A program made the position numbers and the translations under genes. The notes under the pieces were generated by a model that saw only the letters and a program-made list of their open reading frames with translations, was not told the origin of the DNA and ran no database searches. A stretch of 59,367 nucleotides of DNA. Origin: Crocinitomicaceae bacterium (lineage in GTDB: Bacteria; Bacteroidota; Bacteroidia; Flavobacteriales_D; Crocinitomicaceae). Location: contig JAIPCC010000004.1 of assembly GCA_021738405.1 (NCBI GenBank), forward strand, positions 1-59,367, read 5' to 3'. Below are positions 8,810 through 17,914 of this stretch, piece after piece. Within the stretch, counting starts at the first letter, position 1; each line of letters opens with the position of its first letter.

Positions 8810-10711
8810 ATGGGAAAAATAATCGGAATCGACCTCGGAACAACCAACTCTTGTGTTTCGGTCATGGAAGGCAATGAACCAGTTGTCATTGCCAACGCAG
8901 AAGGTAAGCGCACCACACCTTCAGTTGTTGCTTTTGTAGAGGGCGGAGAACGCAAAGTAGGTGACCCAGCTAAAAGACAAGCTATCACCAACCCAACCAA
9001 AACCATCTCTTCTATCAAACGCTTTATGGGCTCTAGCTTCGACGAATCTTCGAAAGAAGTGTCGCGCATGCCTTATCAAGTAGTCAAAGGCGATAACAAC
9101 ACGCCGCGCGTCAAAATAGACGACAGACTGTATTCTCCGCAAGAAATCTCTGCCATGATCCTTCAAAAAATGAAGAAAACAGCAGAAGACTACCTCGGGC
9201 AAGAAGTCACAGAAGCAGTTGTTACTGTACCAGCATACTTCAACGATGCACAGCGCCAAGCTACTAAGGAAGCAGGTGAAATCGCTGGTCTTACCATCAA
9301 GCGTATCATCAACGAGCCTACCGCTGCAGCACTTGCCTATGGCCTAGATAAAAAAGGCATCGATCAAAAAATCGTTGTTTTTGACTTCGGTGGCGGTACC
9401 CACGACGTCTCTGTTCTTGAATTAGGCGATGGCGTATTCGAAGTATTGGCTACAGATGGCGATACCCACCTCGGTGGCGACGACGTCGATGAAGCAATCA
9501 TTTCTTGGTTGGCCGAAGAATTCAAATCTGAAGAAGGCCTTGATTTACGTCAAGATCCAATGGCTCTTCAGCGCTTGAAAGAAGCCGCAGAAAAAGCAAA
9601 AATCGAGTTGTCTTCTACCACATCAACAGAAATCAACTTGCCTTATATCATGCCGGTTAATGGCATTCCTAAGCACTTAGTGCGCACTATGCAACGCGCC
9701 AAATTCGAGCAACTCATTTCTAGCATCGTGGAGCGCACCATCGCGCCTTGCCGTTCAGCGCTTTCTAACGCTGGCTTGCAGCCATCAGACATCGATGAAG
9801 TGATCCTCGTTGGTGGTTCTACACGTATTCCAATCATCCAAGAAGCCGTTGAGCGTTTCTTTGGCAAAGCGCCTTCTAAAGGTGTGAACCCGGATGAAGT
9901 AGTAGCTGTTGGTGCCGCTATTCAAGGTGGTGTCCTTACAGGTGAAGTCAAAGACGTTTTATTGTTAGATGTCATTCCACTTTCTTTAGGAATCGAAACA
10001 ATGGGCGGTGTATTCACCAAACTCATCGACGCAAACACCACTATTCCAACCAAAAAATCTGAAGTATTCTCTACAGCTGCCGACAACCAGCCTTCTGTAG
10101 AAATCCACGTATTGCAAGGTGAGCGCGCCATGGCCACAGACAACAAAACACTTGGTCGTTTCCAACTTACAGACATTCCGCCTGCACAGCGCGGTGTACC
10201 GCAAATCGAGGTAACTTTCGATATCGATGCAAACGGCATCATGAACATCTCTGCCAAAGACAAAGGAACTGGCAAGCTCCAATCCATCAAAATTGAAGCG
10301 TCTAGCGGTTTGTCTGACGAAGAAATCCAACGCATGAAAGCAGAGGCTGAAGCCAATGCAGACGCCGATAACAAGCGCCGCGAAGAAGCCGAGATGGTCA
10401 ACAAAGCAGACTCTCTTATTTTCCAAACAGAGCGTCAGTTGAAAGAATACGGTGACAAAATCCCTGCCGATAAAAAGCAACCAATCGAAGATGCTTTGGC
10501 AGCACTTAAAACGGAGTTTGAAGCCAAAAACATGGCCAATCTTCAGCCAGCTATGGATCGCCTCAACGAAGTATTTAGCGCAGCGTCACAAGACATGTAC
10601 AATGCTTCTAACGATCAAGGTGCAGCTTCAGGCCAAGGTGCAGACGCCGGTTCTGGTTCAGCTCAAGACGAAGTCACAGACGTAGACTTCGAAGAAGTGA
10701 AAGATAAATAA
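8810..10711 (+). CDS. dnaK: Hsp70 molecular chaperone DnaK
   Basis: 633 residues, full length for the family. ATP-driven cytosolic chaperone that works with DnaJ and GrpE. Seen: N-terminal [12 protein letters not shown], the phosphate-2 segment [16 protein letters not shown] with the H common in Bacteroidota, LVGGSTRIP near residue 342, the linker [19 protein letters not shown], the substrate-binding domain, and a C-terminal Gly/Ser/Gln-rich tail ending [11 protein letters not shown]. No dnaJ or grpE is adjacent. It has its own upstream regulatory region and a strong terminator, so it is monocistronic. Confidence 0.98.
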   Translation: MGKIIGIDLGTTNSCVSVMEGNEPVVIANAEGKRTTPSVVAFVEGGERKVGDPAKRQAITNPTKTISSIKRFMGSSFDESSKEVSRMPYQVVKGDNNTPRVKIDDRLYSPQEISAMILQKMKKTAEDYLGQEVTEAVVTVPAYFNDAQRQATKEAGEIAGLTIKRIINEPTAAALAYGLDKKGIDQKIVVFDFGGGTHDVSVLELGDGVFEVLATDGDTHLGGDDVDEAIISWLAEEFKSEEGLDLRQDPMALQRLKEAAEKAKIELSSTTSTEINLPYIMPVNGIPKHLVRTMQRAKFEQLISSIVERTIAPCRSALSNAGLQPSDIDEVILVGGSTRIPIIQEAVERFFGKAPSKGVNPDEVVAVGAAIQGGVLTGEVKDVLLLDVIPLSLGIETMGGVFTKLIDANTTIPTKKSEVFSTAADNQPSVEIHVLQGERAMATDNKTLGRFQLTDIPPAQRGVPQIEVTFDIDANGIMNISAKDKGTGKLQSIKIEASSGLSDEEIQRMKAEAEANADADNKRREEAEMVNKADSLIFQTERQLKEYGDKIPADKKQPIEDALAALKTEFEAKNMANLQPAMDRLNEVFSAASQDMYNASNDQGAASGQGADAGSGSAQDEVTDVDFEEVKDK

Positions 10712-10735
10712 GCCACTTTATTTATATAATTCATG

Positions 10736-10765
10736 AAAACACCCGTTTTGAACGGGTGTTTTTTT
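10736..10765 (+). terminator. Rho-independent terminator of dnaK
   Basis: Perfect 10-bp stem AACACCCGTT / AACGGGTGTT (10738-10747 and 10751-10760) with a 3-base loop, then a T run. It lies 26 bases after the dnaK stop. Confidence 0.93.
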
Positions 10766-10772
10766 ATTTTTG
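10765..10772 (+). promoter_or_regulatory. Possible -7 box of the alpha/beta hydrolase gene
   Basis: TATTTTTG fits TAnnTTTG. It overlaps the T tract of the dnaK terminator and ends 3 bases before the ATG at 10776. The nearest TTG (10748) gives a spacer of only 14, so support is limited. Confidence 0.35.
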
Positions 10773-10775
10773 CAC

Positions 10776-11555
10776 ATGCTCTACTCTAAGTCTTTTTTGC
10801 ACCGCAGCTCTGATCAATGGGTTGTGTTTGTCCATGGGGCAGGAGGGAGCTCCTCTATCTGGCACAAACAACTCAAAGATTTTTGTGAGCGCCACAACGT
10901 TTTGGTGCTCGATTTAAGAGGCCACGGCAAGAGCCAAAAAGTCAGTGCATACAATCAAAAATATTCTTTTGAGCTCATCGCTTCTGATGTCATTGCGCTA
11001 CTCGATCAAAAAGGGATCGCACAAGCACATTTTGTAGGGGTTTCATTAGGTTCAATTGTCATCAAATCCTTGCGTGCCCAACGACCAGATTTAGTCAGGA
11101 GCATGATCTTTGCTGGGGCCGTCACCAAACTCAATGTGCGTTCGCGCCTCATTTTGCGCATGGGCCGCATGCTCTACAGCTTTTTGCCTCAAATGTCTTT
11201 GTATCAACTCATGGCCCGTATCATGATGCCGCGTGCCAACCACAAAGAATCGCGTCACTTGTTTGTCAATGAGGCTAAAAAAGTAATGGACAAAGAGTTT
11301 CAGCGTTGGTTCAAGCTCACCGCTCGGCTCACTGCCTACCTCACGCGCATCAATGCCGCTCCCGAAACCATTCCAACTTTATATGTCATGGGAGAGCAAG
11401 ACCACATGTTTTTGAATCCTGTCAAAATACTTGTCGGTCAAGACAAAGCCTCAGAACTGCGCGTTGTTCCCGAATGTGGCCATGTGGTCAACTACGAACA
11501 AGCCGAGGTCTTCAATCATTTCGCCTTGCAATTTATCTCGCGTCACTGCGTATAA
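10776..11555 (+). CDS. Alpha/beta-fold hydrolase
   Basis: 259 residues from the ATG at 10776; a TTG two codons earlier is less likely. Seen: the oxyanion-region motif VHGAGGSSSIW, DLRGHGKS, the nucleophile elbow GVSLGS near residue 92, the acid region GEQDHMF and the catalytic histidine in CGHVVNYE. The layout is that of small esterases and lipases of the MhpC/RsbQ type; the substrate cannot be told. It stands alone between the dnaK terminator and the carB promoter. No signal peptide, so cytoplasmic. Confidence 0.85.
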   Translation: MLYSKSFLHRSSDQWVVFVHGAGGSSSIWHKQLKDFCERHNVLVLDLRGHGKSQKVSAYNQKYSFELIASDVIALLDQKGIAQAHFVGVSLGSIVIKSLRAQRPDLVRSMIFAGAVTKLNVRSRLILRMGRMLYSFLPQMSLYQLMARIMMPRANHKESRHLFVNEAKKVMDKEFQRWFKLTARLTAYLTRINAAPETIPTLYVMGEQDHMFLNPVKILVGQDKASELRVVPECGHVVNYEQAEVFNHFALQFISRHCV

Positions 11556-11583
11556 TTACCATTTAATTAACATTGGCAGCTCA

Positions 11584-11601
11584 GATTGTTAAAAAACAAT
11601 C
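11584..11601. repeat. Inverted repeat between hydrolase and carB
   Basis: GATTGTT-AAAA-AACAATC, a perfect 7-bp inverted repeat 28 bases past the hydrolase stop and just upstream of the carB -33 element. No T run follows, so an operator is as likely as a weak terminator. Confidence 0.45.
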
Positions 11602-11609
11602 CTGCTTAA

Positions 11610-11642
11610 TTGCCGCTATCGACCGAATTTAACTTAAATTTG
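11610..11642 (+). promoter_or_regulatory. Candidate carB promoter
   Basis: TTG (11610-11612), 22-base spacer, TAAATTTG (11635-11642). This is a consensus Bacteroidota -33/-7 pair with a leader of about 50 bases to the carB ATG. Confidence 0.55.
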
Positions 11643-11696
11643 TGCTCAATTTGCAGCGAAGGTTTCGCTCAAAGAAACTAGTAAATTGAAGCCCTT

Positions 11697-14513
11697 ATGC
11701 CTAAAGATCTTTCGATCAAATCCGTTCTCATTATTGGTAGTGGTCCTATTGTAATTGGTCAAGCCTGTGAATTCGACTACTCTGGTTCTCAAGCAGCACG
11801 CTCGCTGCGCGAAGAAGGAATTGAAGTCACGCTCATCAACTCCAATCCGGCAACCATCATGACCGACAAAGTTGTTGCAGACAACATCTACCTGCAGCCA
11901 CTCGAGCCCGAGAGCATTGTCAAGATCCTTCAAAACCATCAAATCGACGCCGTTTTGCCAACCATGGGTGGTCAAACTGCACTCAATCTCTGCATTCAGT
12001 GCGACGAGATGGGCATCTGGGAAGAACACGGCGTGCGCATCATCGGCGTAGACATCAACGCCATCGAAATCACCGAAAACCGCGAAGCTTTCCGCGAACT
12101 CATGCTCAAAATTGGCGTGCCAATGGCGCCCCAAAAAACAGCTAAGTCTTTCTTAGAAGGCAAAGAAATTGCGCAAGAATTTGGTTTTCCGCTCTGTATT
12201 CGTCCGTCTTATACTTTAGGTGGTTCAGGCGCAAGTATCTTGCACGAACCAAAAGAATTTGACAACCTCCTCGAACGCGGCTTGCAACTTTCACCGATCC
12301 ACGAGGTCATGATAGACAAAGCACTCTTGGGCTGGAAAGAATACGAACTCGAGCTCCTGCGCGATGCCAACGACAACGTCGTGATCATCTGCTCCATCGA
12401 GAACTTCGATCCAATGGGCATTCACACCGGAGACTCCATCACCGTGGCCCCAGCCATGACCCTCTCCGACACCACCTTTCAAAAAATGCGCGACATGGCC
12501 ATCAACATGATGCGTTCCATCGGCAATTTTGCAGGAGGTTGTAATGTGCAGTTTGCGGTTTCCCCAGACAACAACGAAGACATCATCGCTATTGAAATCA
12601 ATCCGCGGGTGTCGCGTTCATCTGCTTTGGCTTCTAAGGCTACAGGTTATCCAATTGCCAAAATTGCCTCCAAGTTGGCCATCGGTTATCACCTCAACGA
12701 GCTCAGCAATCAAATTACCAAAACTACCTCTGCACTTTTTGAACCAACGCTAGACTACGTTATTGTCAAAATACCGCGTTGGAACTTCAATAAATTCCCC
12801 GGAACCAATCGCCAATTAGGGCTGCAAATGAAGTCTGTTGGCGAGGTCATGGCCATCGGTCGTAGCTTCCAAGAAGCGCTGCAAAAAGCGTGTCAGTCTC
12901 TAGAAATCAACCGAAACGGTCTCGGTGCCGACGGCAAAGAACTAACCAACCAAAACGAGATCCTCAATTCCCTCGAATTTGCGAGCTGGAATCGCTTGTT
13001 TCACATCTACGATGCCATTAAATTGGGTATTCCCTTTAAAACCATCGTCGAAAAGACCAAAATTGACATCTGGTTCCTCAAGCAAATCGAAGACCTCATT
13101 AAACTCGAGCGCAAAATTGAAAAATTCCACCTCGAAAACATCCCACAAGAGCTCCTTTTCGAAGCCAAGCAAAAAGGATACGCCGACCGCCAAGTCGCGC
13201 ACCTCTTGCGCTGCCTAGAGTCCGAAGTATATCAAAAAAGAAAAGACTTCGGTATCAATCGCGTCTACAAGCTGGTAGACACCTGCGCTGCTGAGTTTGA
13301 AGCCAAAACGCCTTATTACTACTCCACTTTTGAATACGAAAACGAAAGTGTGGTCAGCGAGCGTCCTAAAGTGGTGGTTTTGGGTTCTGGCCCCAACCGC
13401 ATTGGCCAGGGCATCGAATTCGATTACTCTTGCGTGCACGGTGTGTTGGCAGCCAAAGAATGTGGCTACGAGACCATCATGATCAACTGTAACCCCGAAA
13501 CCGTCTCCACTGACTTCGACACCGCCGACAAACTCTATTTTGAGCCTGTTTTCTGGGAACACATTTACGACATCATTCAGCACGAGAAGCCAATCGGCGT
13601 TATTGTGCAGCTGGGCGGTCAAACCGCGCTCAAATTGGCAGAAAAGCTCGAGCGCTACGGCATTCCAATCCTCGGCACCTCCTATGAAGCCCTAGACCTC
13701 GCCGAAGACCGCGGTCGTTTCTCCAAATTACTCGAGAAAAACAACGTGCCATTCCCGCAATATGGTGTGGTAGAGAGCGCTGAGCAAGCCATCGAATTAT
13801 CAGAAACACTTGGCTTTCCATTGCTCGTACGCCCTTCATATGTCTTGGGTGGGCAAAAAATGAAAATCGTCATCAATAAAGAAGAGCTTGAGCACCATGT
13901 CGTCGATATCCTCAACGAAATGGGCAACAACCAAATCTTGCTCGATCACTTCTTGGGTGGCGCTATTGAAGCCGAAGCCGATGCCATCTGCGACGGCGAA
14001 AACGTCTACATCATCGGCATCATGCAACATATCGAGCCTGCCGGAATTCACTCCGGCGATTCCTACGCGGTGTTGCCTCCATACAACCTCGGCGATTTCG
14101 TCATGACACAAATCGAAGACATCACCAAAAAAATTGCCGTGGAACTCAAAACCGTAGGTTTACTCAATATCCAATTTGCCATCAAAGACGACAAAGTTTA
14201 CGTCATTGAAGCCAATCCGCGTGCATCTCGCACCGTTCCGTTTATTGCAAAGGCTTACGACGAGCCTTATGTCAACTACGCCACAAAAGTGATGCTCGGG
14301 CACAACAAAGTCACCGACTTCAATTTCCAGCCCCGCAAAGAAGGCTATGCCATCAAAATCCCGGTTTTCTCCTACGAGAAATTCCCGGATATCAAAAAAG
14401 AGTTGGGTCCTGAAATGAAATCTACTGGTGAGGCCATCCGTTTCATCAAAGATTTAAAGGATCCTTTCTTTACCAAAATTTACTCAGAAAGAAATATGCA
14501 CCTTTCGCGCTAA
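11697..14513 (+). CDS. carB: Carbamoyl-phosphate synthase large subunit, short form without MGS domain
   Basis: 938 residues. Makes carbamoyl phosphate from glutamine-derived ammonia, bicarbonate and ATP, for pyrimidine and arginine synthesis. The two ATP-grasp halves are clear: first synthetase unit from VLIIGSGPIVIGQACEFDYSG, second from VVLGSGPNRIGQGIEFDYSC, each followed by a GGQTAL segment and an ATP-grasp SYxLGG segment. The protein ends right after the second synthetase unit (GEAIRFIKDLKDPF...) and lacks the roughly 130-residue allosteric MGS-like domain of the about 1070-residue E. coli enzyme; short CarB proteins are, as I recall, usual in flavobacteria. carA is not adjacent. Confidence 0.95.
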   Translation: MPKDLSIKSVLIIGSGPIVIGQACEFDYSGSQAARSLREEGIEVTLINSNPATIMTDKVVADNIYLQPLEPESIVKILQNHQIDAVLPTMGGQTALNLCIQCDEMGIWEEHGVRIIGVDINAIEITENREAFRELMLKIGVPMAPQKTAKSFLEGKEIAQEFGFPLCIRPSYTLGGSGASILHEPKEFDNLLERGLQLSPIHEVMIDKALLGWKEYELELLRDANDNVVIICSIENFDPMGIHTGDSITVAPAMTLSDTTFQKMRDMAINMMRSIGNFAGGCNVQFAVSPDNNEDIIAIEINPRVSRSSALASKATGYPIAKIASKLAIGYHLNELSNQITKTTSALFEPTLDYVIVKIPRWNFNKFPGTNRQLGLQMKSVGEVMAIGRSFQEALQKACQSLEINRNGLGADGKELTNQNEILNSLEFASWNRLFHIYDAIKLGIPFKTIVEKTKIDIWFLKQIEDLIKLERKIEKFHLENIPQELLFEAKQKGYADRQVAHLLRCLESEVYQKRKDFGINRVYKLVDTCAAEFEAKTPYYYSTFEYENESVVSERPKVVVLGSGPNRIGQGIEFDYSCVHGVLAAKECGYETIMINCNPETVSTDFDTADKLYFEPVFWEHIYDIIQHEKPIGVIVQLGGQTALKLAEKLERYGIPILGTSYEALDLAEDRGRFSKLLEKNNVPFPQYGVVESAEQAIELSETLGFPLLVRPSYVLGGQKMKIVINKEELEHHVVDILNEMGNNQILLDHFLGGAIEAEADAICDGENVYIIGIMQHIEPAGIHSGDSYAVLPPYNLGDFVMTQIEDITKKIAVELKTVGLLNIQFAIKDDKVYVIEANPRASRTVPFIAKAYDEPYVNYATKVMLGHNKVTDFNFQPRKEGYAIKIPVFSYEKFPDIKKELGPEMKSTGEAIRFIKDLKDPFFTKIYSERNMHLSR

Positions 14514-14529
14514 GTTTCGCAGCTCTGCT

Positions 14530-14561
14530 TTGCGATTAGGCCATGGCTTTTCGTATATTTG
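14530..14561 (+). promoter_or_regulatory. Promoter of the polyprenyl synthase gene
   Basis: TTG (14530-14532), 21-base spacer, TATATTTG (14554-14561). The -7 box ends 4 bases before the ATG, which predicts a leaderless or near-leaderless mRNA. Confidence 0.65.
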
Positions 14562-14565
14562 TTAG

Positions 14566-15537
14566 ATGCAGCGCCTAGACGACATCACCGCACCAATTCA
14601 GCAAGAATTAGTGGATTTTGAAATTCATTTTCAAAATGCTATGCACGCCGATGTCGCTTTGCTCGATAAAGTAACGAGCTATATTGTCAAGCGCAAAGGC
14701 AAGCAATTGCGTCCTATGTTTGTTTTTCTGAGCGCCAAAATGCTCGGCGAAATCAACCCCATTACCTTCGACGCAACAACCCTTGTAGAGCTCCTCCACA
14801 CAGCCACGCTCGTTCACGACGACGTCGTAGACGACGCCGCTGAGCGCCGCGGATTTTTCTCCGTGAACGCCCTTTGGAAAAACAAAATTGCTGTACTGGT
14901 CGGCGATTACATGCTCTCTCGCATTTTGTTGCTCTCCATCGAAAAGCGCAACATGGACCTCCTCGAGATTGTCGCAAGAGCCGTTCAAGAAATGTCAGAA
15001 GGCGAGTTGCTTCAAATTGAAAAAGCGCGCCACCTGGACATCACCGAAGAAATTTACTACGAAGTCATCCGCAAAAAAACTGCTTCGCTCATCGCTACTT
15101 GCTGTGAGGCCGGAGCACTGAGTGTAGGCGCGCAGGCAGAGCGCAGCAAGCTCCGTCAGTTTGGCGAGCTCATTGGTTTGGCTTTTCAAATCAAAGACGA
15201 CATCTTTGACTACGGTACGGGCGAGCATATCGGCAAGCCTACAGGTATTGATATCCGCGAGCAAAAACTCACGCTTCCCCTCATTTACGCGCTGCAAAAC
15301 GCACCGCAAGCCATTCAAAAAGAATTGCGCTACATCATCAAAAACGAATACGACGTCAGCAACCGCGTGCAGCGCGCTATTCAACTGGTTTGGGAGTCTG
15401 GCGGTGTGCAATACGCGCAAAAGCGCATGGAGGAGTTGGCAGCTGAGGCTTTAGAAATTTTAGCCAGCTACCCCGACAGCCCCGCAAAAGCTTCGTTAAT
15501 AGGTTTGGTGGCTTACACCATGAACCGCGAAAAATAA
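14566..15537 (+). CDS. Polyprenyl (octaprenyl-type) diphosphate synthase
   Basis: 323 residues. Trans-isoprenyl diphosphate synthase that builds the side chain of menaquinone. Seen: the basic KGKQLRP motif, first Asp-rich motif DDVVD (D85, D86, D89) followed by ERRG, and second motif QIKDDIFDYG (D211, D212, D215). Length and motifs fit the IspB/long-chain class; chain length cannot be read. The first gene of a + run with the MORN lipoprotein, dnaG and mscS (gaps of 1-8 bases). Confidence 0.92.
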   Translation: MQRLDDITAPIQQELVDFEIHFQNAMHADVALLDKVTSYIVKRKGKQLRPMFVFLSAKMLGEINPITFDATTLVELLHTATLVHDDVVDDAAERRGFFSVNALWKNKIAVLVGDYMLSRILLLSIEKRNMDLLEIVARAVQEMSEGELLQIEKARHLDITEEIYYEVIRKKTASLIATCCEAGALSVGAQAERSKLRQFGELIGLAFQIKDDIFDYGTGEHIGKPTGIDIREQKLTLPLIYALQNAPQAIQKELRYIIKNEYDVSNRVQRAIQLVWESGGVQYAQKRMEELAAEALEILASYPDSPAKASLIGLVAYTMNREK

Positions 15538-15541
15538 TACC

Positions 15542-15946
15542 ATGAAACACATTAATTTTATTTTCATCCTTACGCTGCTGTTACTTGGTGTTTCTTGCCA
15601 AAACCAAAGCAAAGACAAGCAAACCAAGCAAACTGTCAAAGAAAAACTTGTCGAAATCAAAGACGGCCACTACAAAGAGTGGTACCCTGGTAAAAAACAA
15701 CTCAAGTATGAGGGTGAGCTCACCAAAAAAGGTGCGCGCGAAGGCAAATGGAATTATTACAGTGAAAAAGGCAACTTGCAGTCTTTCACGTTTTATGTTG
15801 CGGGCAAAAAGAATGGGCATTCAATTGTCAAGTATCCGAACGGAAAGATCCACTATTACGGCCAATACAAAGACGATCAAATGATAGGCGAGTGGGTCAC
15901 CTACGACGAAAAAGGCAACAAAACCGTCAATAATTTCAATCCCTAA
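15542..15946 (+). CDS. MORN-variant repeat lipoprotein
   Basis: 134 residues. Signal peptide with lipobox LGVSC (Cys19), a Lys/Gln-rich linker, then three or four short repeats of the form YYxxGKIHYYGQYKDDQMIGEW, as in the YwqK/MORN_2 family. It is probably an outer-membrane-anchored lipoprotein. Members are often labelled YwqK-family antitoxin, but nothing here suggests a toxin-antitoxin pair: the neighbours are the polyprenyl synthase and primase genes. Function unknown. Confidence 0.8.
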   Translation: MKHINFIFILTLLLLGVSCQNQSKDKQTKQTVKEKLVEIKDGHYKEWYPGKKQLKYEGELTKKGAREGKWNYYSEKGNLQSFTFYVAGKKNGHSIVKYPNGKIHYYGQYKDDQMIGEWVTYDEKGNKTVNNFNP

Positions 15947-15954
15947 GGGCCTTA

Positions 15955-17913
15955 ATGAGTAAAATTCCGCCGCATATCGTCGATCAAATTCTACAAACCG
16001 CTCGCATCGAAGAAGTGATCGGAGAATTTGTGCAACTCAAGCGCGCGGGTTCTAATCTCAAAGGCTTGAGCCCCTTCACAGACGAGAAAACACCTTCGTT
16101 TGTGGTGTCGCCGGTCAAGCAAATTTTCAAGTGTTTTTCCACTGGAAAGGGCGGTAACGCGGCCAGTTTCTTGATGGAAAAGGAGCATTTTAGCTACCCA
16201 GAAGCCCTGCGTTGGTTGGCCAAGCGCTACAACATCGAAGTTCCAGAAGTGCGCGAAGCCACTGCCGAAGAACTAGCCGCCCTCAACGAGCGCGAGAGTT
16301 TTTTGATCATCAATGAGTTTGCTAAAAACACCTTCTCCGACATGTTACTCAATGCTCAAGAGGGCAAAGCCATTGGGCTTTCTTATTTTGAGGAGCGCGG
16401 TTTCAGTCGGGCGACCATCGAAAAATTCCAACTGGGCTATTGCCTCAATACAGGTGCAGCCTTCACCGATTTAGCCCTCGAAAAAGGCTATAACAAAGCC
16501 TACTTAGAAGCTATCGGCCTCACCAAATCAAAAGAAGAGCGCACCTTCGATTTTTTCAAGGGTCGCGTGATGTTCCCTATTCATAGTGTGTCTGGGCGCG
16601 TACTTGGTTTTGGTGGCCGCACCCTGCTTGCCGATAAAAAAATCGCCAAGTATTTCAATTCGCCCGAGAGCATTATTTACAACAAAAGTGAGATCCTTTA
16701 CGGTCTTTATTTTGCCAAAGGCGACATCGTCAAATACAACGAATGTTTGCTCTGCGAGGGGTATACCGACGTTATTAGTATGCACCAAGCGGGCATCCAA
16801 AATGTGGTGTCCTCGTCCGGAACTTCCCTTACCAAAGAACAAGTCAAGTTGGTTAGCCGTTATACCAAAAACCTCACTATTCTTTACGATGGCGATGCGG
16901 CTGGTATCAAAGCGAGTTTCCGCGGCATCGACCTCATTTTGGAAGAAGGCCTCAACGTCAAGGTAGTACTCTTCCCCGACGGCGAAGACCCCGACTCCTT
17001 CTCTAAATCGCGCTCATCTGCCGAATTAAGCGCCTATATTGCAGCTCACAAACAAGATTTCATCTCCTTCAAGGCTGGTATTTTATTAGCCGACGGCGGT
17101 AATGACCCCATTTTGCGTGCGGGCCTCATCAAAGATATTGTTCATTCCGTTTCACTTATTCCCGATCAAATTACGCGCTCTGTTTACGTGCAGCAGTTGG
17201 CGCAGCAGTTCGATATCGCAGAGTCTATTGTGCAGTCCGAATTGCTTCAGTTGCGCAAAAACGCAATGGCTAAATCTTACCAAGATCCTGCGCTAGATGC
17301 CATTCAACTTCCCAAAACACCCGCGCCGCAATCTTTGCAGGCGAGCGCAGTACATGAAGAAGACCTCACGCTTTTTGAGGCAGAGCTCATCCGTGTGCTG
17401 ATCAAATACGGTACCCGCGCCCTCATTTGGCAAGAGCCCGGGCAGCCCGAAACCCAAACGAGCGTCATTGAGCTCATCGTGAACGAACTCCAAAAAGACG
17501 AGCTCCATTTTGAAAATGCGCTCTACGAAGAAATCTACCGCATTTTTGAAAATGGCGTGCTTGCAGAAAACACACTCTACGAGGCCACCTATTTTTTGCG
17601 CCACGAAAAACAAGCGATCGTTCAATTTGTGGCCGACATCGAAGCTCAAGAGCAAGAGCTGAGCCACAACTGGGTGACGCGCTATAAAATCCAAACGAAG
17701 TCGGAATCCGACGACCTCTACCAAACGGTGGTGCAAGTGATTTACCGTTTTAAGTTGGCTTTTGTCGAGCAAAAAATTAAAAATATCCGCAAAGAGCTCA
17801 GCGATAAAAACCTCCAAGACGACGACCTTCTTTTGGCACTCGGTGAATTAGTCAGCCTAGAAAAAGTCAAGATGCTCCTTTCCGAGCAAATTGGCATCAC
17901 GCTTATCCGTTGA
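15955..17913 (+). CDS. dnaG: DNA primase DnaG with a degenerate zinc-binding domain
   Basis: 652 residues. Synthesises RNA primers at the replication fork. The N-terminal CHC2-type region (about 30-95) keeps the fold signature (LSPFTDEKTPSF, GKGGN) but three of four zinc ligands are replaced: S39, T42 and T63, with only C60 kept. To my knowledge this loss is common in Bacteroidota primases. The TOPRIM core is intact: EGYTD (E268) and YDGDAAG (D312, D314). The C-terminal part matches a DnaB-interaction region in length. In a run with the lipoprotein and the MscS gene. Confidence 0.95.
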   Translation: MSKIPPHIVDQILQTARIEEVIGEFVQLKRAGSNLKGLSPFTDEKTPSFVVSPVKQIFKCFSTGKGGNAASFLMEKEHFSYPEALRWLAKRYNIEVPEVREATAEELAALNERESFLIINEFAKNTFSDMLLNAQEGKAIGLSYFEERGFSRATIEKFQLGYCLNTGAAFTDLALEKGYNKAYLEAIGLTKSKEERTFDFFKGRVMFPIHSVSGRVLGFGGRTLLADKKIAKYFNSPESIIYNKSEILYGLYFAKGDIVKYNECLLCEGYTDVISMHQAGIQNVVSSSGTSLTKEQVKLVSRYTKNLTILYDGDAAGIKASFRGIDLILEEGLNVKVVLFPDGEDPDSFSKSRSSAELSAYIAAHKQDFISFKAGILLADGGNDPILRAGLIKDIVHSVSLIPDQITRSVYVQQLAQQFDIAESIVQSELLQLRKNAMAKSYQDPALDAIQLPKTPAPQSLQASAVHEEDLTLFEAELIRVLIKYGTRALIWQEPGQPETQTSVIELIVNELQKDELHFENALYEEIYRIFENGVLAENTLYEATYFLRHEKQAIVQFVADIEAQEQELSHNWVTRYKIQTKSESDDLYQTVVQVIYRFKLAFVEQKIKNIRKELSDKNLQDDDLLLALGELVSLEKVKMLLSEQIGITLIR

Positions 17914-17914
17914 T

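Noticed and set aside
9922-10480. Long antisense open frames within dnaK
   Set aside because: They are mirror frames of a strongly conserved gene and have no family signature.
15542-15946. Toxin-antitoxin module (YwqK-type)
   Set aside because: No toxin partner; the protein is a lipoprotein with MORN-type repeats.
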